From assembly GCF_918797505.1 (NCBI RefSeq), contig NC_092793.1:71419660-71483659 (forward strand): 64,000 nucleotides of DNA, given 5' to 3'. The position numbers were made by a program, and so were the translations under genes. Below, piece after piece: positions 1 through 11,431 of this stretch (positions are counted from its first letter, which is position 1; each line of letters starts with the position of its first letter). The notes under the pieces were generated by a model. That model searched no databases and was not told the DNA's origin. It saw only the letters and a list, made by a program, of their open reading frames with translations. Source of the DNA: Bemisia tabaci (taxonomy: Eukaryota; Arthropoda; Insecta; Hemiptera; Aleyrodidae).

Positions 1-21
1 ACGTCTTGCGGACAGACTTAC

Positions 22-226
22 CTCTCTCAGGAACTGGTTGATACGGATTGTTTGACAATCGAATTTCTACTGTTTTTTGGTATAAAGGTGTGACTACAGC
101 ACTGCACTTCAGCGTAAACGTCCCTTTGTAAAAGTGACTAGGATCTAGTTGCATCGAAAGATTAATTATATTTTCGACTAGCTCGTCTCCTTCATCGGAA
201 ATAGGCTCGCTTTCCTCTTGAAGAAT
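22..226 (-). CDS. beat: Beat family exon: second half of Ig domain 2
   Basis: Last Beat exon in the window, joined in phase 0 to the exon ending at 3,570. The acceptor is TTTTTTTCCAG before 226 and the donor GTAAGT follows 22. It encodes an acidic stretch (ILQEESEPISDEGDELVE), then IINLSMQLDPSHFYKG and TFTLKCSAVVTPLYQ with the second Ig2 cysteine. It ends NNPYQPVPER in phase 1. The pattern S..L.PSHF..G...LKC.A....LYQ fits the end of Ig2 in the family. The protein continues into at least one further exon below position 16, so the C-terminal anchor or secreted tail is not visible. Confidence 0.9.
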
Positions 227-777
227 CTGGAAAAAAATACCGAATGCAAGGACTTAACGACCAAAATTCAGCTGAAACTAACTGTAAGCGGTCAATACTA
301 ATTTGCGGATAAAGCTCCTTCAAAACGGACGGACGCAACAAAGACGTCAGCGTTTTGATTTCATCAGCATTGATCCATAGCACCCATCGAATCTCAAAAT
401 GAGCCTGCGGGTTGATTGTGGAATCGTTATCGAACGACCTTGATCGATAAGCTCCTTTCTCTGCGATACTATTTATCGATTAAATTCATTTGCTTTAACA
501 ATCGGCCCGCTGAAGAAGTCCAAAGATAAGTTGTTCGCTGTCGTGTGCTACCAAAAAAGGTTCATGAGATAATTTTAACAATATCAATATATTTTTCAAT
601 CAAACACCCTTTTTTCCTACGAATGTCGAATGCTACGTTTGGCCTATAAAATAGCTGCTGCATTTTACGGCTCACACTCTCGAGGTAAAATTACCGTTCC
701 TTCCCTCATTGCACCTTCCGTTCTTTTAAGAAAATGGTATCCCCGAAAAGTCCGACTCCTTAAATGTAGTACCATTG

Positions 778-929
778 ACGGATCCAGCAAATTGGCAACG
801 CTGTTTTTCTCAATTCAAACCTATGAAAATGTATCGATTCTTGGAGGGGCCATATACTCTGACAAGAATCGATTATTCAACATAGGTTTAAACGGAGCGA
901 ATCCGGTGTTGCAAATTTGCTGGATCCGC
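778..929. mobile_element. Palindromic MITE, GGATCCAGCAAATT ends
   Basis: The left end GGATCCAGCAAATTGGCAAC is mirrored by TTGCAAATTTGCTGGATCC at the right end. An inner pair (AACCTATGAAAATGTATCGA and its mirror near 885) is related to the ATCGAT-containing family at 21,156 and 49,466. No transposase. Confidence 0.65.
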
Positions 930-3569
930 CTCTAAAATGCACCCCTACTTATTCCATTCAAATATGCCTTTACTCATCGAGGTCTAAATTCTTATTTTGT
1001 TTTTTATTTCTAAGCACGCGTGTTTTTGTTTTGAGCACGTGAACTGCCTCAAAGTTCCCGAGACCCGGTCGTTGGAAGATAAATTTCATATCTTGGCTCC
1101 GCTTCTCGAGGGTTCGAGCTTACAAAACGCATATACTGTTTTGATCGACATATTTGTTCTCTTACATGTAAATTGAGTGAAAGATGACTGGCTGCCATCG
1201 AAACAATTTGCACAGCGGAGTGAGAGCGGAAAGAAGGTGCACGGAGAGATCCCACATGCATCAACCTATCTCGAGAGATAGTTTGTTATTTCCGATGTTC
1301 GATCATTGTTGCCACCCTTGCAGGATCAAAACTCTTTTTTTGTGGTAAGAATAAATATGCTTATGAGATCTGGCAACGTAAACAACATGTTAAGATAGTA
1401 TGTTTGTCTTCATGATTTTGTAATAACTAAGTGCACTTAAACCTAAACTTAAAACAAATAAGCTCTCTCCCTACATGTTTTGTACTGATTGCCTGCGCCT
1501 GCGTGTTATAATGATGCAATACAAATGCGAGAACATTTTACATTTCACTTTTACTAAATTTTATTGCAAATGCGCTTAGCGCTTTCATCATCTCTGCAAA
1601 ATTGAGTTGAGATACCTAGTAACTTCAAAAACTGTTAAAATGTTTGTTTTAGGAGATCATTCAGGGCTTTGATAATGGTAAAATTTAAGAGACGTAATAT
1701 TCAAGAAAGTTTTGAAGAACTTTTAAAAGATTCACTGTAATTATTACGTTTTGAACGTTTTTGAAGAATATGTTCAAAGCTCATACAGGAGTTAACCAGC
1801 CAAAGGCTTCGTTTCTAAGTCAAGGAGGACTCAGTCTCAATTTATTACCAATTTCTCTTGGTCTAAGTATTCATTAAAAAAATAACAAATTGACTTGTTG
1901 CTTGTTGTAAGGATGTTTCATTTAGTGTAAAAAATAAGAAAACAGTTTTTAATTCTATGACAGAAAATTATCATAAACGTAATGTAGCAAAGCTCTTGGT
2001 AAAACTTGGTAAATTTATGAAGGAAAATTTTCACGTACATATATATTTCACCAGACTTAAATTTTCCTGAAAACAACCCCCCCCCCTCCAAAAAAAGTAC
2101 CCTGAAAATAATTTTAAACTTTTAAGAGTATGAAAATCGATTTTGAAGGCTCATTGTCACTAAGGTTCATTCCTTCAACAAAAACTTGAGTTTTGAAATG
2201 GCATCGCTTATTTTTATGCGACTGAACTGAACTGAATTACATTTAATTACGGTTGTTATCTCTCTTTTTCTCTCTTTTTTTCTTGCAAAAATGGGAAAGG
2301 AAGTGTTTTGGATGAAATTTATCATGAGTATTATTCTTCATGAATTTTTTAAAATCATTTAATTAAGGAACCAATTTTTGTTCAAAACGCTTAGGATCAT
2401 TATCAGATGAGCTTTAAAAGACATTGGAATATTAACGCGGGGTTACGTGACTAGCTTGAATTAGTTCCCTTTTTACACATGTTGAGTTGAGCCGTGATTG
2501 AAACAATCAATAATCCTGAAAACCCAATTCTTCATATCCCCAATTTCTATTCGGACGTGATGTTATTTTGAAAGCTCCCCATCGACAATTCTGGCAACGT
2601 CGCCTGCGTCTAAAGCTTTTCCATCGACAAACTCCTCATCCCCCTCTGAGATCAATTCAAATTTGCGCCAAGGAAACCTCAGGATTTGTTGGATCCGCTC
2701 AGACACTAGTCATCGCCAAGTGATTGATGACGTATTGAAACGCAGAGCCATTGCTGAGCCGTCCGCAGCTCAAATTGCTCGGTGCTCAAGAACTAGGTTT
2801 CGCTCTTTCCGTGGCAGGCCAAAGGCCGAGCAGACATGTATGAGCAATTTGGATGGATGAGCTTACTTACGAAGCACTCGTGCGGTTTATTTTAAAAATT
2901 CAAGCTCAATGAAAGAGAATATGACAAAACTCAAAAGCTTGCAAGAGAGAAAATTCCTCATTCAAACTATAGTGAAGAGAGAAAAAGAATCGAGAGAAAT
3001 TCAAGCGATATCTACTATCGTGATCAACCATTTGTTACAACAATTCCGATATGCAATATTCTTGAAGTTCTGATCACAATATGTGTTCTTTCGATACAAC
3101 CGGCGGCACACGGTAATTAAAACAAGCTTATCACCATTAACCACCATTGAACTATATTAAAAATCTCGAATTAAAGAGATTTTCACCATGTATGAATCAT
3201 CAGTCTTCAACCTTCAGAGGCCCAAGTATTTTAGTTTTAAAGGATCGCTCGTTCCTTGAGCTACCGAGTGCCTATATTTCATAGTGTCTCCTATTTATTT
3301 GATGTTTTTTATTAAAAAGTTTTGGTATTGCATTTTTTGGAAAAATCGGGATTTCTCAACGTGAGAGAGAATTCCTAACTAAGTTCAGTGCAGTGCAAGT
3401 TTTTTATCTTACTTTTCTTAATGCATTGAGCCTATTTACTTCTTCTTTTTTAGTCTTCAATTCTTTTTATTCTTCTAATTTTTGATTAGAATAAAATATT
3501 AAAATACGCTTACTTTAAACCTCAAATACACGACTTTCGGATATAGCTTAGCTGATTGTATTATCTTAC
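930..3569. other. AT-rich intronic sequence, no gene seen
   Basis: No open frame here looks like protein, and I see no tRNA or repeat array. There is a short C-run at about 2,078-2,088. A GTTGGATCCGC motif near 2,688-2,698 resembles an end of the 778-929 MITE and may be a decayed fragment of it. Confidence 0.5.
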
Positions 3570-3703
3570 CGATCTATTGTTCAAATAAAATGCCATTGAG
3601 GCACCTGGTTTTGACGGTGGACAGGTACAATTTGCTATCAGGTAATCTCCTGGAAAATATCTATTATGCTCCGTCCGTATGACTGGATCTTCTTCAGGTA
3701 ATT
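3570..3703 (-). CDS. beat: Beat family exon: first half of Ig domain 2
   Basis: Coding exon too short to show as a long open frame. I found it by looking for the missing start of Ig2. The acceptor is TTGTTTCAG before 3,703 and the donor GTAAGA follows 3,570. It starts with two bases that complete a Glu codon with the G ending the previous exon. It then encodes LPEEDPVIRTEHNRYFPGD, followed by YLIANCTCPPSKPGAS and MAFYLNNRS. The Y.PGD..IANCT..PSKP pattern is the conserved Ig2 start of Beat proteins, and the cysteine in NCT is the first Ig2 cysteine. A second cysteine two residues later is unusual. The exon is 134 bases, ends in phase 0, and so matches both neighbours. Confidence 0.9.
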
Positions 3704-5918
3704 CTGAAACAAATCAATTGACATATTACAAAACTGCCGTGGCGCATCTATTATTTACTGAGAATGGAGAACAATTTCGACGTTGGCCTTCTGTATGTCC
3801 CTGTGGAGATATAACCTCACCCCCCCCCCCCCCAAAAAAAAATAAGAATAAATTCTTGCATGAGAGATTACTAAGTATGGTACATAGTAATTACACTTAT
3901 GGTAAACGCACGTTAAAAAAGTATACTCTCAAAGTTACTCGAAAAGTTATGCGCTAAGTAAAGCTTTGAAGAGGGGGAATGGTAAAAAGGTATGCTGGTT
4001 GTTGGGTGAAACCAACAGAAGTGTAAGTTCCGTACAAAAAAATGGCGATGGTTAAAAATTACCAGTTGGAAGGAAATCTTAACTTCGAGGGTTTATTAGC
4101 GTCATTGATGTACGAGTAAGAGAGTTCTAGGGCATACTTGCACTTTATTGCGTGTAGGATTAGTACAGTTTTTATGATCTGCAACTTAGATCCCAATGTC
4201 TGGGGCAGTTTTCACTTCTGCTGGTACGCGCGCCAAGTTCAAATGATACTCAATGAAACAACTTTGATGAAGTCACGAAGTGTGCACTTACTGTGTAAGC
4301 AACAGCTTTAAGTTCGGTGCAAGTTTCGGGTTATTTTATGGCCGGATGATGCAATAACAGGTACCAACTATTTCTCTGAGCCCCCACCCTCTAGTGTTAT
4401 CCAGCTTTTAATCTCGACCCAAAGCTAACAAAAACTTTCACGCAAAGAGATTTAGTCTTTGACACGTCCTTCGCGCAGATGCGTCAGCGAGAATTTCTCC
4501 CACGCCAAAAAACACACCACACATGTGCGGCGTCGCGTTGCGTTGCGCCGTTAAGACGATCTCTGTGTTGTAAGAAGTCATTTAGACTAATTAATTAATC
4601 TGCCATTATAGTCACCGATAGAAAAACACACCTAGTAATTAAAGGTTATTAGTGAGTGAAGGTGTTGAATGATCTTTTTTTGATCTCCATAGAGACTGGT
4701 CCATACACTCATGTGTATTATACCATTACTATCAACTCTCTCACCCCCTGAATTTCCGGTTTCTTTCACAGTTTGTTTTACCATTCTAAGGGGGCGATTT
4801 TCATGATTTTTGCGGCTAGGGGCCTTAGAGGGCGCAAAGCGGTCTGCGTCCTCCCAATCATGTAGACCAATATAGGAATTTTCCGTAAAGAAATAAATAA
4901 AAATTGTCCGTACTTTCTGATCTTGAATAATAATTTGAAAATTACGAAAGTAGACCCGATTTTCAAAGAGAGAGCCCCCCTTTTTAAGCTCCCATGGGGG
5001 TCTGGGGTGAGGACCTCAGGATGGTCAAATTCAGATTCCTTGCGGTTGATTCCCTATTCGTCCCAAAGGCTCCTTACTTCATCCAACCCGGGAGAACCGA
5101 GGAAACAGTCTGGTTACGGGTGGCCTGGGACACCCTGTATGAAAAATCATAGACTAAAAGGTTAAAATTTTTTATGTAAAATATCCTAATCATTTAACAA
5201 AAATTGTCTGAAATTGTCGACGTGAAACAATGCCCGTCTAAAATTAAAACAATTAGTTACCAAATTGAACTTTGAAAAGTTGCGATGTAGTAAAACCCCT
5301 TTAACTTTCACCTTTTGCGATGGGAAGGTCGCTTCAGTAAAATCACTCAACTGGGGTTTTTTGCCCGCTTGAGACGTAGTACGTATAGAGAGTCTCACTG
5401 AGCTCTGGGTCGGTGAAATGCGAGTCAATGCCTTTTAACTTATTATTTTTTTAACGCTTTTAACTGACAAAAGTTAGCGATCGAAAAAGAGGAACGAGGG
5501 GGCGCAGAGATTATGATTTCATACATAAATTAAATTGGGACTAATAAAAGAGAATCACAAAGCGGAAAAACTAATTGAATAGGTGTGCAGCAGGCTGTCG
5601 CGCACGAATGCACGCACGGATGAGACGGCAAATATTCTCATCGGAGCTTTTGGAGTGATAAAAAGGTGCATGAATTATGAAAGCGGGATCAAAAAGCGAT
5701 CTCTAGGGTTTTCAGCAATAAAAGTATAATGCTCGGCGTACACATGTAAACGATTCGCAGTTCCCCATCGCAGTTCATATCTGAAATAACGAAAGTCATA
5801 TCGTAAAAAAAAACCCAGGCTAAGTAAGTTTTTTCTCCCGTTCAAAGTAATGCCCTCCGCACCATCCCAAGAAACGTAGGATAGGGATGCCACGCCTGTA
5901 TTGCGTCTCTGGCTATTA
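3704..5918. other. Intronic sequence, no gene seen
   Basis: Contains a C15/A9 run near 3,820-3,843 and a GC-richer stretch at 4,500-4,560 (GCGGCGTCGCGTTGCG). At about 5,123-5,140 a GGGACACCCTGTAT motif looks like the terminal part of an old DNA transposon of the CAGGGTGTC type. Nothing coding was recognised. Confidence 0.45.
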
Positions 5919-5920
5919 TA

Positions 5921-6913
5921 CATAGGCTGTCCAAAAAGTACCGAGACTGGTTCCATAACTCAAAAACCAAGATAGCTAGAGGCTTGATCTTGGTCTCATT
6001 TGAAAGATCAACTCAATATCTATCGATTGAGACCAAGATCAAAACTTTCGGTCAAGTATTTCAAAAGTTACGACACTGTTTGTAAAAAAAATATCTGGAC
6101 CCCCTACCGTTTTTAATGACTATTTTCTCTTGTCGAGAACACTCTCTAAATTATTAATGATCAGTGTACGGTTCTGTTGCAACTAATCATGGCAAAACCT
6201 AATTGATTTGGAAACACAGTCAAGCCGTCGTCGTCCGACTACGAGTATAAGGGTTCAAAGTCCACGGGGAAAGAATCAACCGTCGGTCAGCCACCCCTAA
6301 AAAACCCGGGAAATTTTCGGCAGTTGTTGACAGTTCACAGTGCGTGCGTGGTCTACGCTGCAGATAGTGAGTGATTTTGTTTCTGTGTTCGAAATTGTTG
6401 ATACCATCATGGAAAGAGATAAAGCAGTGGTATCAAAAATTTCGACCACAGAAACAAAATCACTCACTATCTGCAGCGTAGACCACGCACGCACTGTGAA
6501 CTGTCAACAACTGCCGAAAATTTCCCGGGTTTTTTAGGGGTGGCTGACCGACGGTTGATTCTTTCCCCGTGGACTTTGAACCCTTATACTCGTAGTCGGA
6601 CGACGACGGCTTGACAGTGTTTCCAAATCAATTAGGTTTTGCCATGATTAGGTGCAAAAGAACCGTGCACTGATCATTAATAATTTAGAGAGTGTTCTCG
6701 GCAAGAGAAAATAGTCATTAAAAACGGTAGGGGGTCCAGATATTTTTTTTACAAACAGTGTCGTAACTTTTGAAATACTTGACCGAAAGTTTTGATCTTG
6801 GTCTCAATCGATAGATATTGAGTTGATCTTTCAAATGAGACCAAGATCAAGCCTCTAGCTATCTTGGTTTTTGAGTTATGGAACCAGTCTCGGTACTTTT
6901 TGGACAGCCTATG
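5921..6913. mobile_element. Snap-back palindrome made of two inverted mariner-type 5' ends
   Basis: Two arms of about 490 bp (5,919-6,406 and 6,428-6,915) are near-perfect reverse complements separated by a 21-base loop. The outer end reads ACATAGGCTGTCCAAAAAGT and is flanked by TA on both sides, as Tc1/mariner insertions are. The loop starts with an ATG followed by MERDKAVVSKIS-like codons. The unit therefore looks like the 5' half of an element (terminal repeat plus transposase start) duplicated head to head. No transposase catalytic region is present. Confidence 0.75.
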
Positions 6914-7155
6914 TAATATGACACTTGTCTCTTGTGAATGATTCTCGCTTTTTTTCAAAATCTAGCTCTGATATGAATGTTATCATTTTCGTATGCCGAC
7001 GGTTGAGAACGTGTTTGGTTTCGTCCTCACATTATAAATTGTGATTGGTTCTTGAGAATGAAGACGAATCGTTTTGATTTACCTTGTGGATAGGCGATCT
7101 AGACGAAAAAAAAGTCTCTCTTTTTACGAGCCGAACCTAGGTTCTTCTGGTCCAT

Positions 7156-7300
7156 CGTAATTTTCGGTCAGAGAAACCAAACTTTGAGTCAGGTTGCCAA
7201 AGTTGTCAGTCGCTGCGCTATAATTCGCCAAAGATTCCTGATTTCCATCTCAGAATAAGGTAATTGAACCAAAATTTGGTTTCTCCAGCCGAAAAGTCCT
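7156..7300. repeat. Small inverted repeat (MITE-like)
   Basis: TCGGTCAGAGAAACCAAA at the left is mirrored by TTTGGTTTCTCCAGCCGA at the right, about 145 bp in all. It is probably a short MITE; no target duplication was confirmed. Confidence 0.45.
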
Positions 7301-7556
7301 ACTGCCTGTTAAGTTATGCGGTCCATATGAGTCCCAGCGTACTTTTTTTAATCGGAGTTCCTTAATTTCTCCCTTCAGAGGACAGAGGATGTATTTCCGT
7401 AATAAAAAAAAAATCGAGAAAAGGAAGAAGACGGAGAGGAAGTATTATCAAAATGAAAAAAGAATAAAAATGGAGGTAAACAACTTTCACTGTGTTGTAA
7501 CATAATGCACAATTTTTCTGAGACTTTTATCGGCACTATGACCACTTTTTTTTTTA

Positions 7557-7694
7557 TATACAAATTGAAATTTTTTCAAAACCCGATTAAACTGACTTAC
7601 TTTGACTTACTTATACCACGATGGCCATTTCGGGCGGGTCGCCCATCTTTAGGTGACTCAGTTTAATCGGTTTTTGAAAAATATCAATTTGTAT
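7557..7694. mobile_element. Palindromic MITE, CAAATTGA ends
   Basis: Left TACAAATTGAAATTTTTTCA plus CCGATTAAACTGA is mirrored by TCAGTTTAATCGG and TGAAAAATATCAATTTGTA. Poly-T and poly-A runs flank it. Confidence 0.6.
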
Positions 7695-8444
7695 TAAAAA
7701 AAAAAAAAAAAAAAAAAGTAAACAACTTTGCCTGTTAAGTACCGCATACGCGGCTTGTATTAGTTTTCTCAGCCCATATGAAAGAAGTGAAAGTATGAAA
7801 AGGTCATCTTGTGTATAGGTATCTTTTGTTTTTTAGTGAATTTTTCGAAAGAAATACGCTATTTTTTTCCTGCAATTAATTCGTCAATCAGAAGCAGGCA
7901 AACGGAAAAACGATACATAAAATGGTCGAGTAAATGAATGTGAAAACGAATAATATCAAAGACGGAGAGGACGACTAGAGTGGGATATAAATAGCGCAAA
8001 CTTCATAAATTCCTCCTCTGCAACCCTTTATTTATTTTGAGCCGTCCCTGCTTTTCCTAGAAGTACCAGTCACAGTTTATACACAAGAAATTTTTCTCTG
8101 GCTTCTAGCAGACACACAGACTTTTTCCGTTCCGCCTGTCCTCAAAGTCTCAGTCAAGTATGATGAAAGCTCAGCTTTTGCCGTCCGAGTTAAGTTCTTC
8201 AGAGGCCGGATTAAAAACGTCGAGCCTTTGATGCAGGTTATGGTCGGAAAAACCGCGAGAGCAGCGTTTCAAATGTTAACACGGCTTACTGATTCTTGCG
8301 TTTTGGAAGTCGATCTTGGATTTACTATTCTACTCCGACTTAATTGGTGCGTCTCTGCCAGAACCTATGGCCGATTTAAGTAGAATCAATCGATAGGAAA
8401 ATTACGAATACGCGTATCTCTGTTAGTGACATTCCAGGTTCTTT

Positions 8445-8830
8445 TGGAGAGTGTTTATGCAAACAAGCACTCCTCCAATATTTTCTCTTCGGAACGAAAA
8501 GTTATTGCTAGGAGGGAATTATTTTGTCTCCAGAGAAGTTAGTGTTCCGGAGAAAAATATTTCTCTTCCCACCAATAACTTATCGTTCCGAAGAGAAAAT
8601 ACTTTTGTCCGGAACACTAATTAATTAAAAAAAATTCTCTCCCAGCTAAATTCTCGTTCCGAAGAGGAAATATTTTCGCTAGAGAGAAAATCATTCTCTC
8701 CCTAGCATAAACTTCTCGTTTCGAAGAGAAAATTTTTCTCCGGACACTAACTACTTTCTCCGAAGAGAAAATAATTCTCTCCGTAGCATAAACTTTTCAT
8801 TCTGAGAGAAATATTTTCTCGGAACACAAT
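8445..8830. repeat. Palindromic minisatellite of CTTCGGAACGAAA / GAGAGAAAAT motifs
   Basis: Repeated short palindromic units such as TTCTCTTCGGAACG and CGTTCCGAAGAGAAAAT alternate in both directions, spaced roughly 50-100 bp. Related GAGAGAAA palindromes occur at 45,885-46,365. Confidence 0.55.
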
Positions 8831-9224
8831 AAACCGGAGTTTTTTCGCATGGAGAAGACAGATCAAGTAAGTTAGTCCGACATACTTGGTATATTGGTTT
8901 CACCGTCGGAGTATCATCATCGCATATTTCAAAATTTCTGCTCCTATTCAATAATTCCGGGGAGCAATAAGCCAACTCTGTATCGCTTGAAATCTATACA
9001 GAACTAGAGGCCATACCCCATGGCCGCTACGCGGCCCAACTCCTAGAGGGGGAGGGCGCTTCGCTTTCTCTTAGACCCGCTTCGACAAAAGAACGACCAA
9101 AGAAAAAAAAGAAAAGATTTTCATACTCAACCCTCATTCGTACTATCTCTCTATGACCGGGAGCGATTGGACCAATAAGAATCGTACGAAAAATATCGTC
9201 ATTTACTTCAAACTTAAACAGCTT

Positions 9225-9338
9225 GCCAGCGAAAAACGCGCACTGACGCCTACAAACCTAAAGGGCTACTTCAAGCATTGCGCAATGCTTGAAGTATCCC
9301 GTTGGGTTTGTAGGCGTCAGTGCGCGTTCCGAGCTGGC
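9225..9338. mobile_element. Hairpin MITE, GACGCCTACAAACCTAA arm
   Basis: A 114-bp near-perfect palindrome. GCCAGC..CGCGCACTGACGCC and TACAAACCTAA are mirrored after the centre GCATTGCGCAATGC. A sister copy lies at 50,591-50,676 and a degraded one at 35,590-35,770. Confidence 0.7.
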
Positions 9339-10063
9339 AGTACGTCGCGCCGCGTCGCCGCGTGCCATAAACTTGCCCACATGAATAGGTTAGATTGTTA
9401 AAATCTTGGAAATTTGACATCAAATTTGAAGTTAGCGACTCAAAAAACAAAAGAAACGAAACTTACGTGATCACTTCACGTGACACTTCACTTTCACGTT
9501 ACGTGAAACTTTCGTAAGTCATTATCTGACTTACTTCTTCCTATTCTTGAGTTTTGAACCATAGTGCACCGCGGGCGGCGGCTCATGAAATTTTCCCCTG
9601 TGCTCAATCGAACGAAGCGGAAAATGTTCGCTTCGCAAGACTGGCATCAAGCAGCTAAGTAGTGCAAATCAGTATTATGTCGGCCAGTCCAGCATCGTTT
9701 TGGCATCAAACCGATGTCTCTCTGACCAGTATGCAGTCAGAAACTATCGATTCGATGTTCGACCGCTTTATGAGACAGAGGAGGCCAAATGTCAGGCTGA
9801 CTTATAGTTACTAGGATTATTTCCTTCTTATAAAACCGTAGGCGAATTTCCGCGAGTGGATTTAATCGAATTTTTCACCTAGAGCGGCAGGGTTGCAAAT
9901 TAAAGGAGAAAAACGCTCTGCTGAAGTCAAGCACTAAAAGTTCATTGATGAATGTTGGCCAACGTTTGCATCCGTCCACTTTTCGACCAGCCTTTCGACG
10001 TGGGTTGAGAACTTTGGATGTGGTCGTCATTGTTGCCAGGATGAAAACCAAATGTAGCAGGCC
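9339..10063. other. Intronic sequence, no gene seen
   Basis: Contains a small palindrome at about 9,461-9,520 (ACTTACGTGATCACTTCACG and its mirror). Otherwise nothing was recognised. Confidence 0.4.
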
Positions 10064-10364
10064 AAGGTGTCTACGAAAACAGACTGACCAGAAATCAATA
10101 CTTCTTCAGTACTTTTTCAGTACATTCCCAAGAAATGCAGGATCTCCTCAACAGAAAAATGCAGTACTTTCTCAGTACCTCCAATTGACGAAATTCGAAA
10201 AACGTCAATTTTTCACTCAAATTGCGACAAAAATGACAAAAAATGAAAAAAATTCCGGAATTTCTGTGGAATTTCCGCACTTTTTCAGTACTTATCCGGA
10301 CCGCCCTTAAAAAATCAGTACTATTTCCGGACTTTCCGGAAATTCCGGACTTGTATACACCCTG
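10064..10364. mobile_element. DNA-transposon remnant, GGTGTCTACGAAAACAGACT copy 1
   Basis: About 300 bp beginning GGTGTCTACGAAAACAGACT and ending TATACACCCTG. It contains repeated CAGTACTTTTTCAGTAC and TTCCGGAATTT motifs. A close copy lies at 11,149-11,431, and its right end recurs at 51,131-51,177. The CAGGGTGT/ACACCCTG ends suggest a hAT-like origin. The open frames across it are by-products. Confidence 0.65.
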
Positions 10365-11148
10365 CAGGCTCACCGTCGCCCGGAGAGAATTTAGTTTTGT
10401 TGTAACAGAAGTTGGCAGTAAGTTAGAAAGTTTGACCAAATCCACTCGCGAAAATTGTCTCGTGTTATTGTATCAATAACAGGTCCATCCAGCACAATCA
10501 ACTCAAATTAGATTTAACTGCGCGAGAGTCGATGTTCTCTACTGAGGGCTGATTCACGGCGCAGTTAAGAAGTGTTTGGTCCAGTCCGGCGAGAATCTCG
10601 AGCGATAAACATTAAACGTAAAATATACTGGCGCGACATTTTTGTTGCATGTCAAGTGCCGTTCTTTTCCCGCTCTCCGCTCCGCGATCGGAGGCAAAAT
10701 ACGATGGAGGCGAAGTCGGGGAAATATTGCTTCGATTCTATCGCTCGGGTGCATTAACGTTTATTGAACAACGCGCGTCGGGACAAACTAAACAGAAGCG
10801 CGAAAACAGGACGGCACTAAAACAAAGGGGATCAAATGCGAATCTGAAAAAAGACAGTGGAGCAACATATTTATGCGTCGTGTCATAACGGTAAATTTGA
10901 ATCGAGCGGAGGGAGTAAAGGCCGTCCCTGGGCACGCCCCCGCCCCCCTTGATCCCCCCCGAGACGAGTTACTTTGTTTAGTGTCGAGATCTGAGCACTA
11001 TTAATATTCACCTTGCCGAAGCGACGGTGGTGGAGCGGTGCTGCAAGGAGACGCACATGAAAATATCACTCCGAACATTGCCAGGTTTTTTTATTTTTTA
11101 TTTTTTATAGAAGAACAAGGATGAACACAAAAATGAACATACTTGTTC
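10365..11148. other. GC-richer intronic stretch, unrecognised
   Basis: Between 10,550 and 10,930 the sequence is less AT-rich and open in several frames on both strands, none recognisable. C-runs occur at 10,936-10,960. It may be a decayed element or conserved non-coding DNA. Confidence 0.35.
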
Positions 11149-11431
11149 AGGGTGTCTACGAAAACAGACTGACCAGAAATCAGCACTTCATCAGTTATTT
11201 TTCAGTACATTCCCAAGAAATTCAGTACCTCCTCAACAGAAAAATTTAGTACTTTCTCAGTACCTCCAATTGACAAAATTGGAAAAATTTCAATTTCTCG
11301 CTCAAATTGCAACAAAAATGACAAAAAATGAAAAAAATTCCGGGTCTTTTTGCGGAATTCCCGCACTTTTACAGTACTTCCAGACCGCCCTTAAAAAATC
11401 AGTACCATTTCCGGAATTTTGGGACACCCTG
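11149..11431. mobile_element. DNA-transposon remnant, CAGGGTGTCTACG copy 2
   Basis: Intact-looking ends CAGGGTGTCTACGAAAACAG and GGGACACCCTG. It matches the copy at 10,064 across its length, with the same CAGTACTTTCTCAGTACC block. Confidence 0.7.

Larger units (their letters stand above)
227..3569 (-). other. Beat intron within Ig2 (about 3.3 kb)
   Basis: Bounded by a GTAAGA donor and a poly-T/CCAG acceptor. Apart from a palindromic MITE at 778-929 and a C-run near 2,078-2,088 it is plain AT-rich sequence with no recognised gene. Confidence 0.8.

Noticed and set aside
192..383. Minus-strand frame with a WIN motif just upstream of the last Beat exon, considered as the Ig2 start
   Set aside because: It lacks the Ig cysteine, has no donor that keeps phase, and the true Ig2 exon was found at 3,570-3,703 with perfect phase match.
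6297..6537. Two mirrored 65-codon frames
   Set aside because: They are the same sequence read from both arms of the mariner palindrome.
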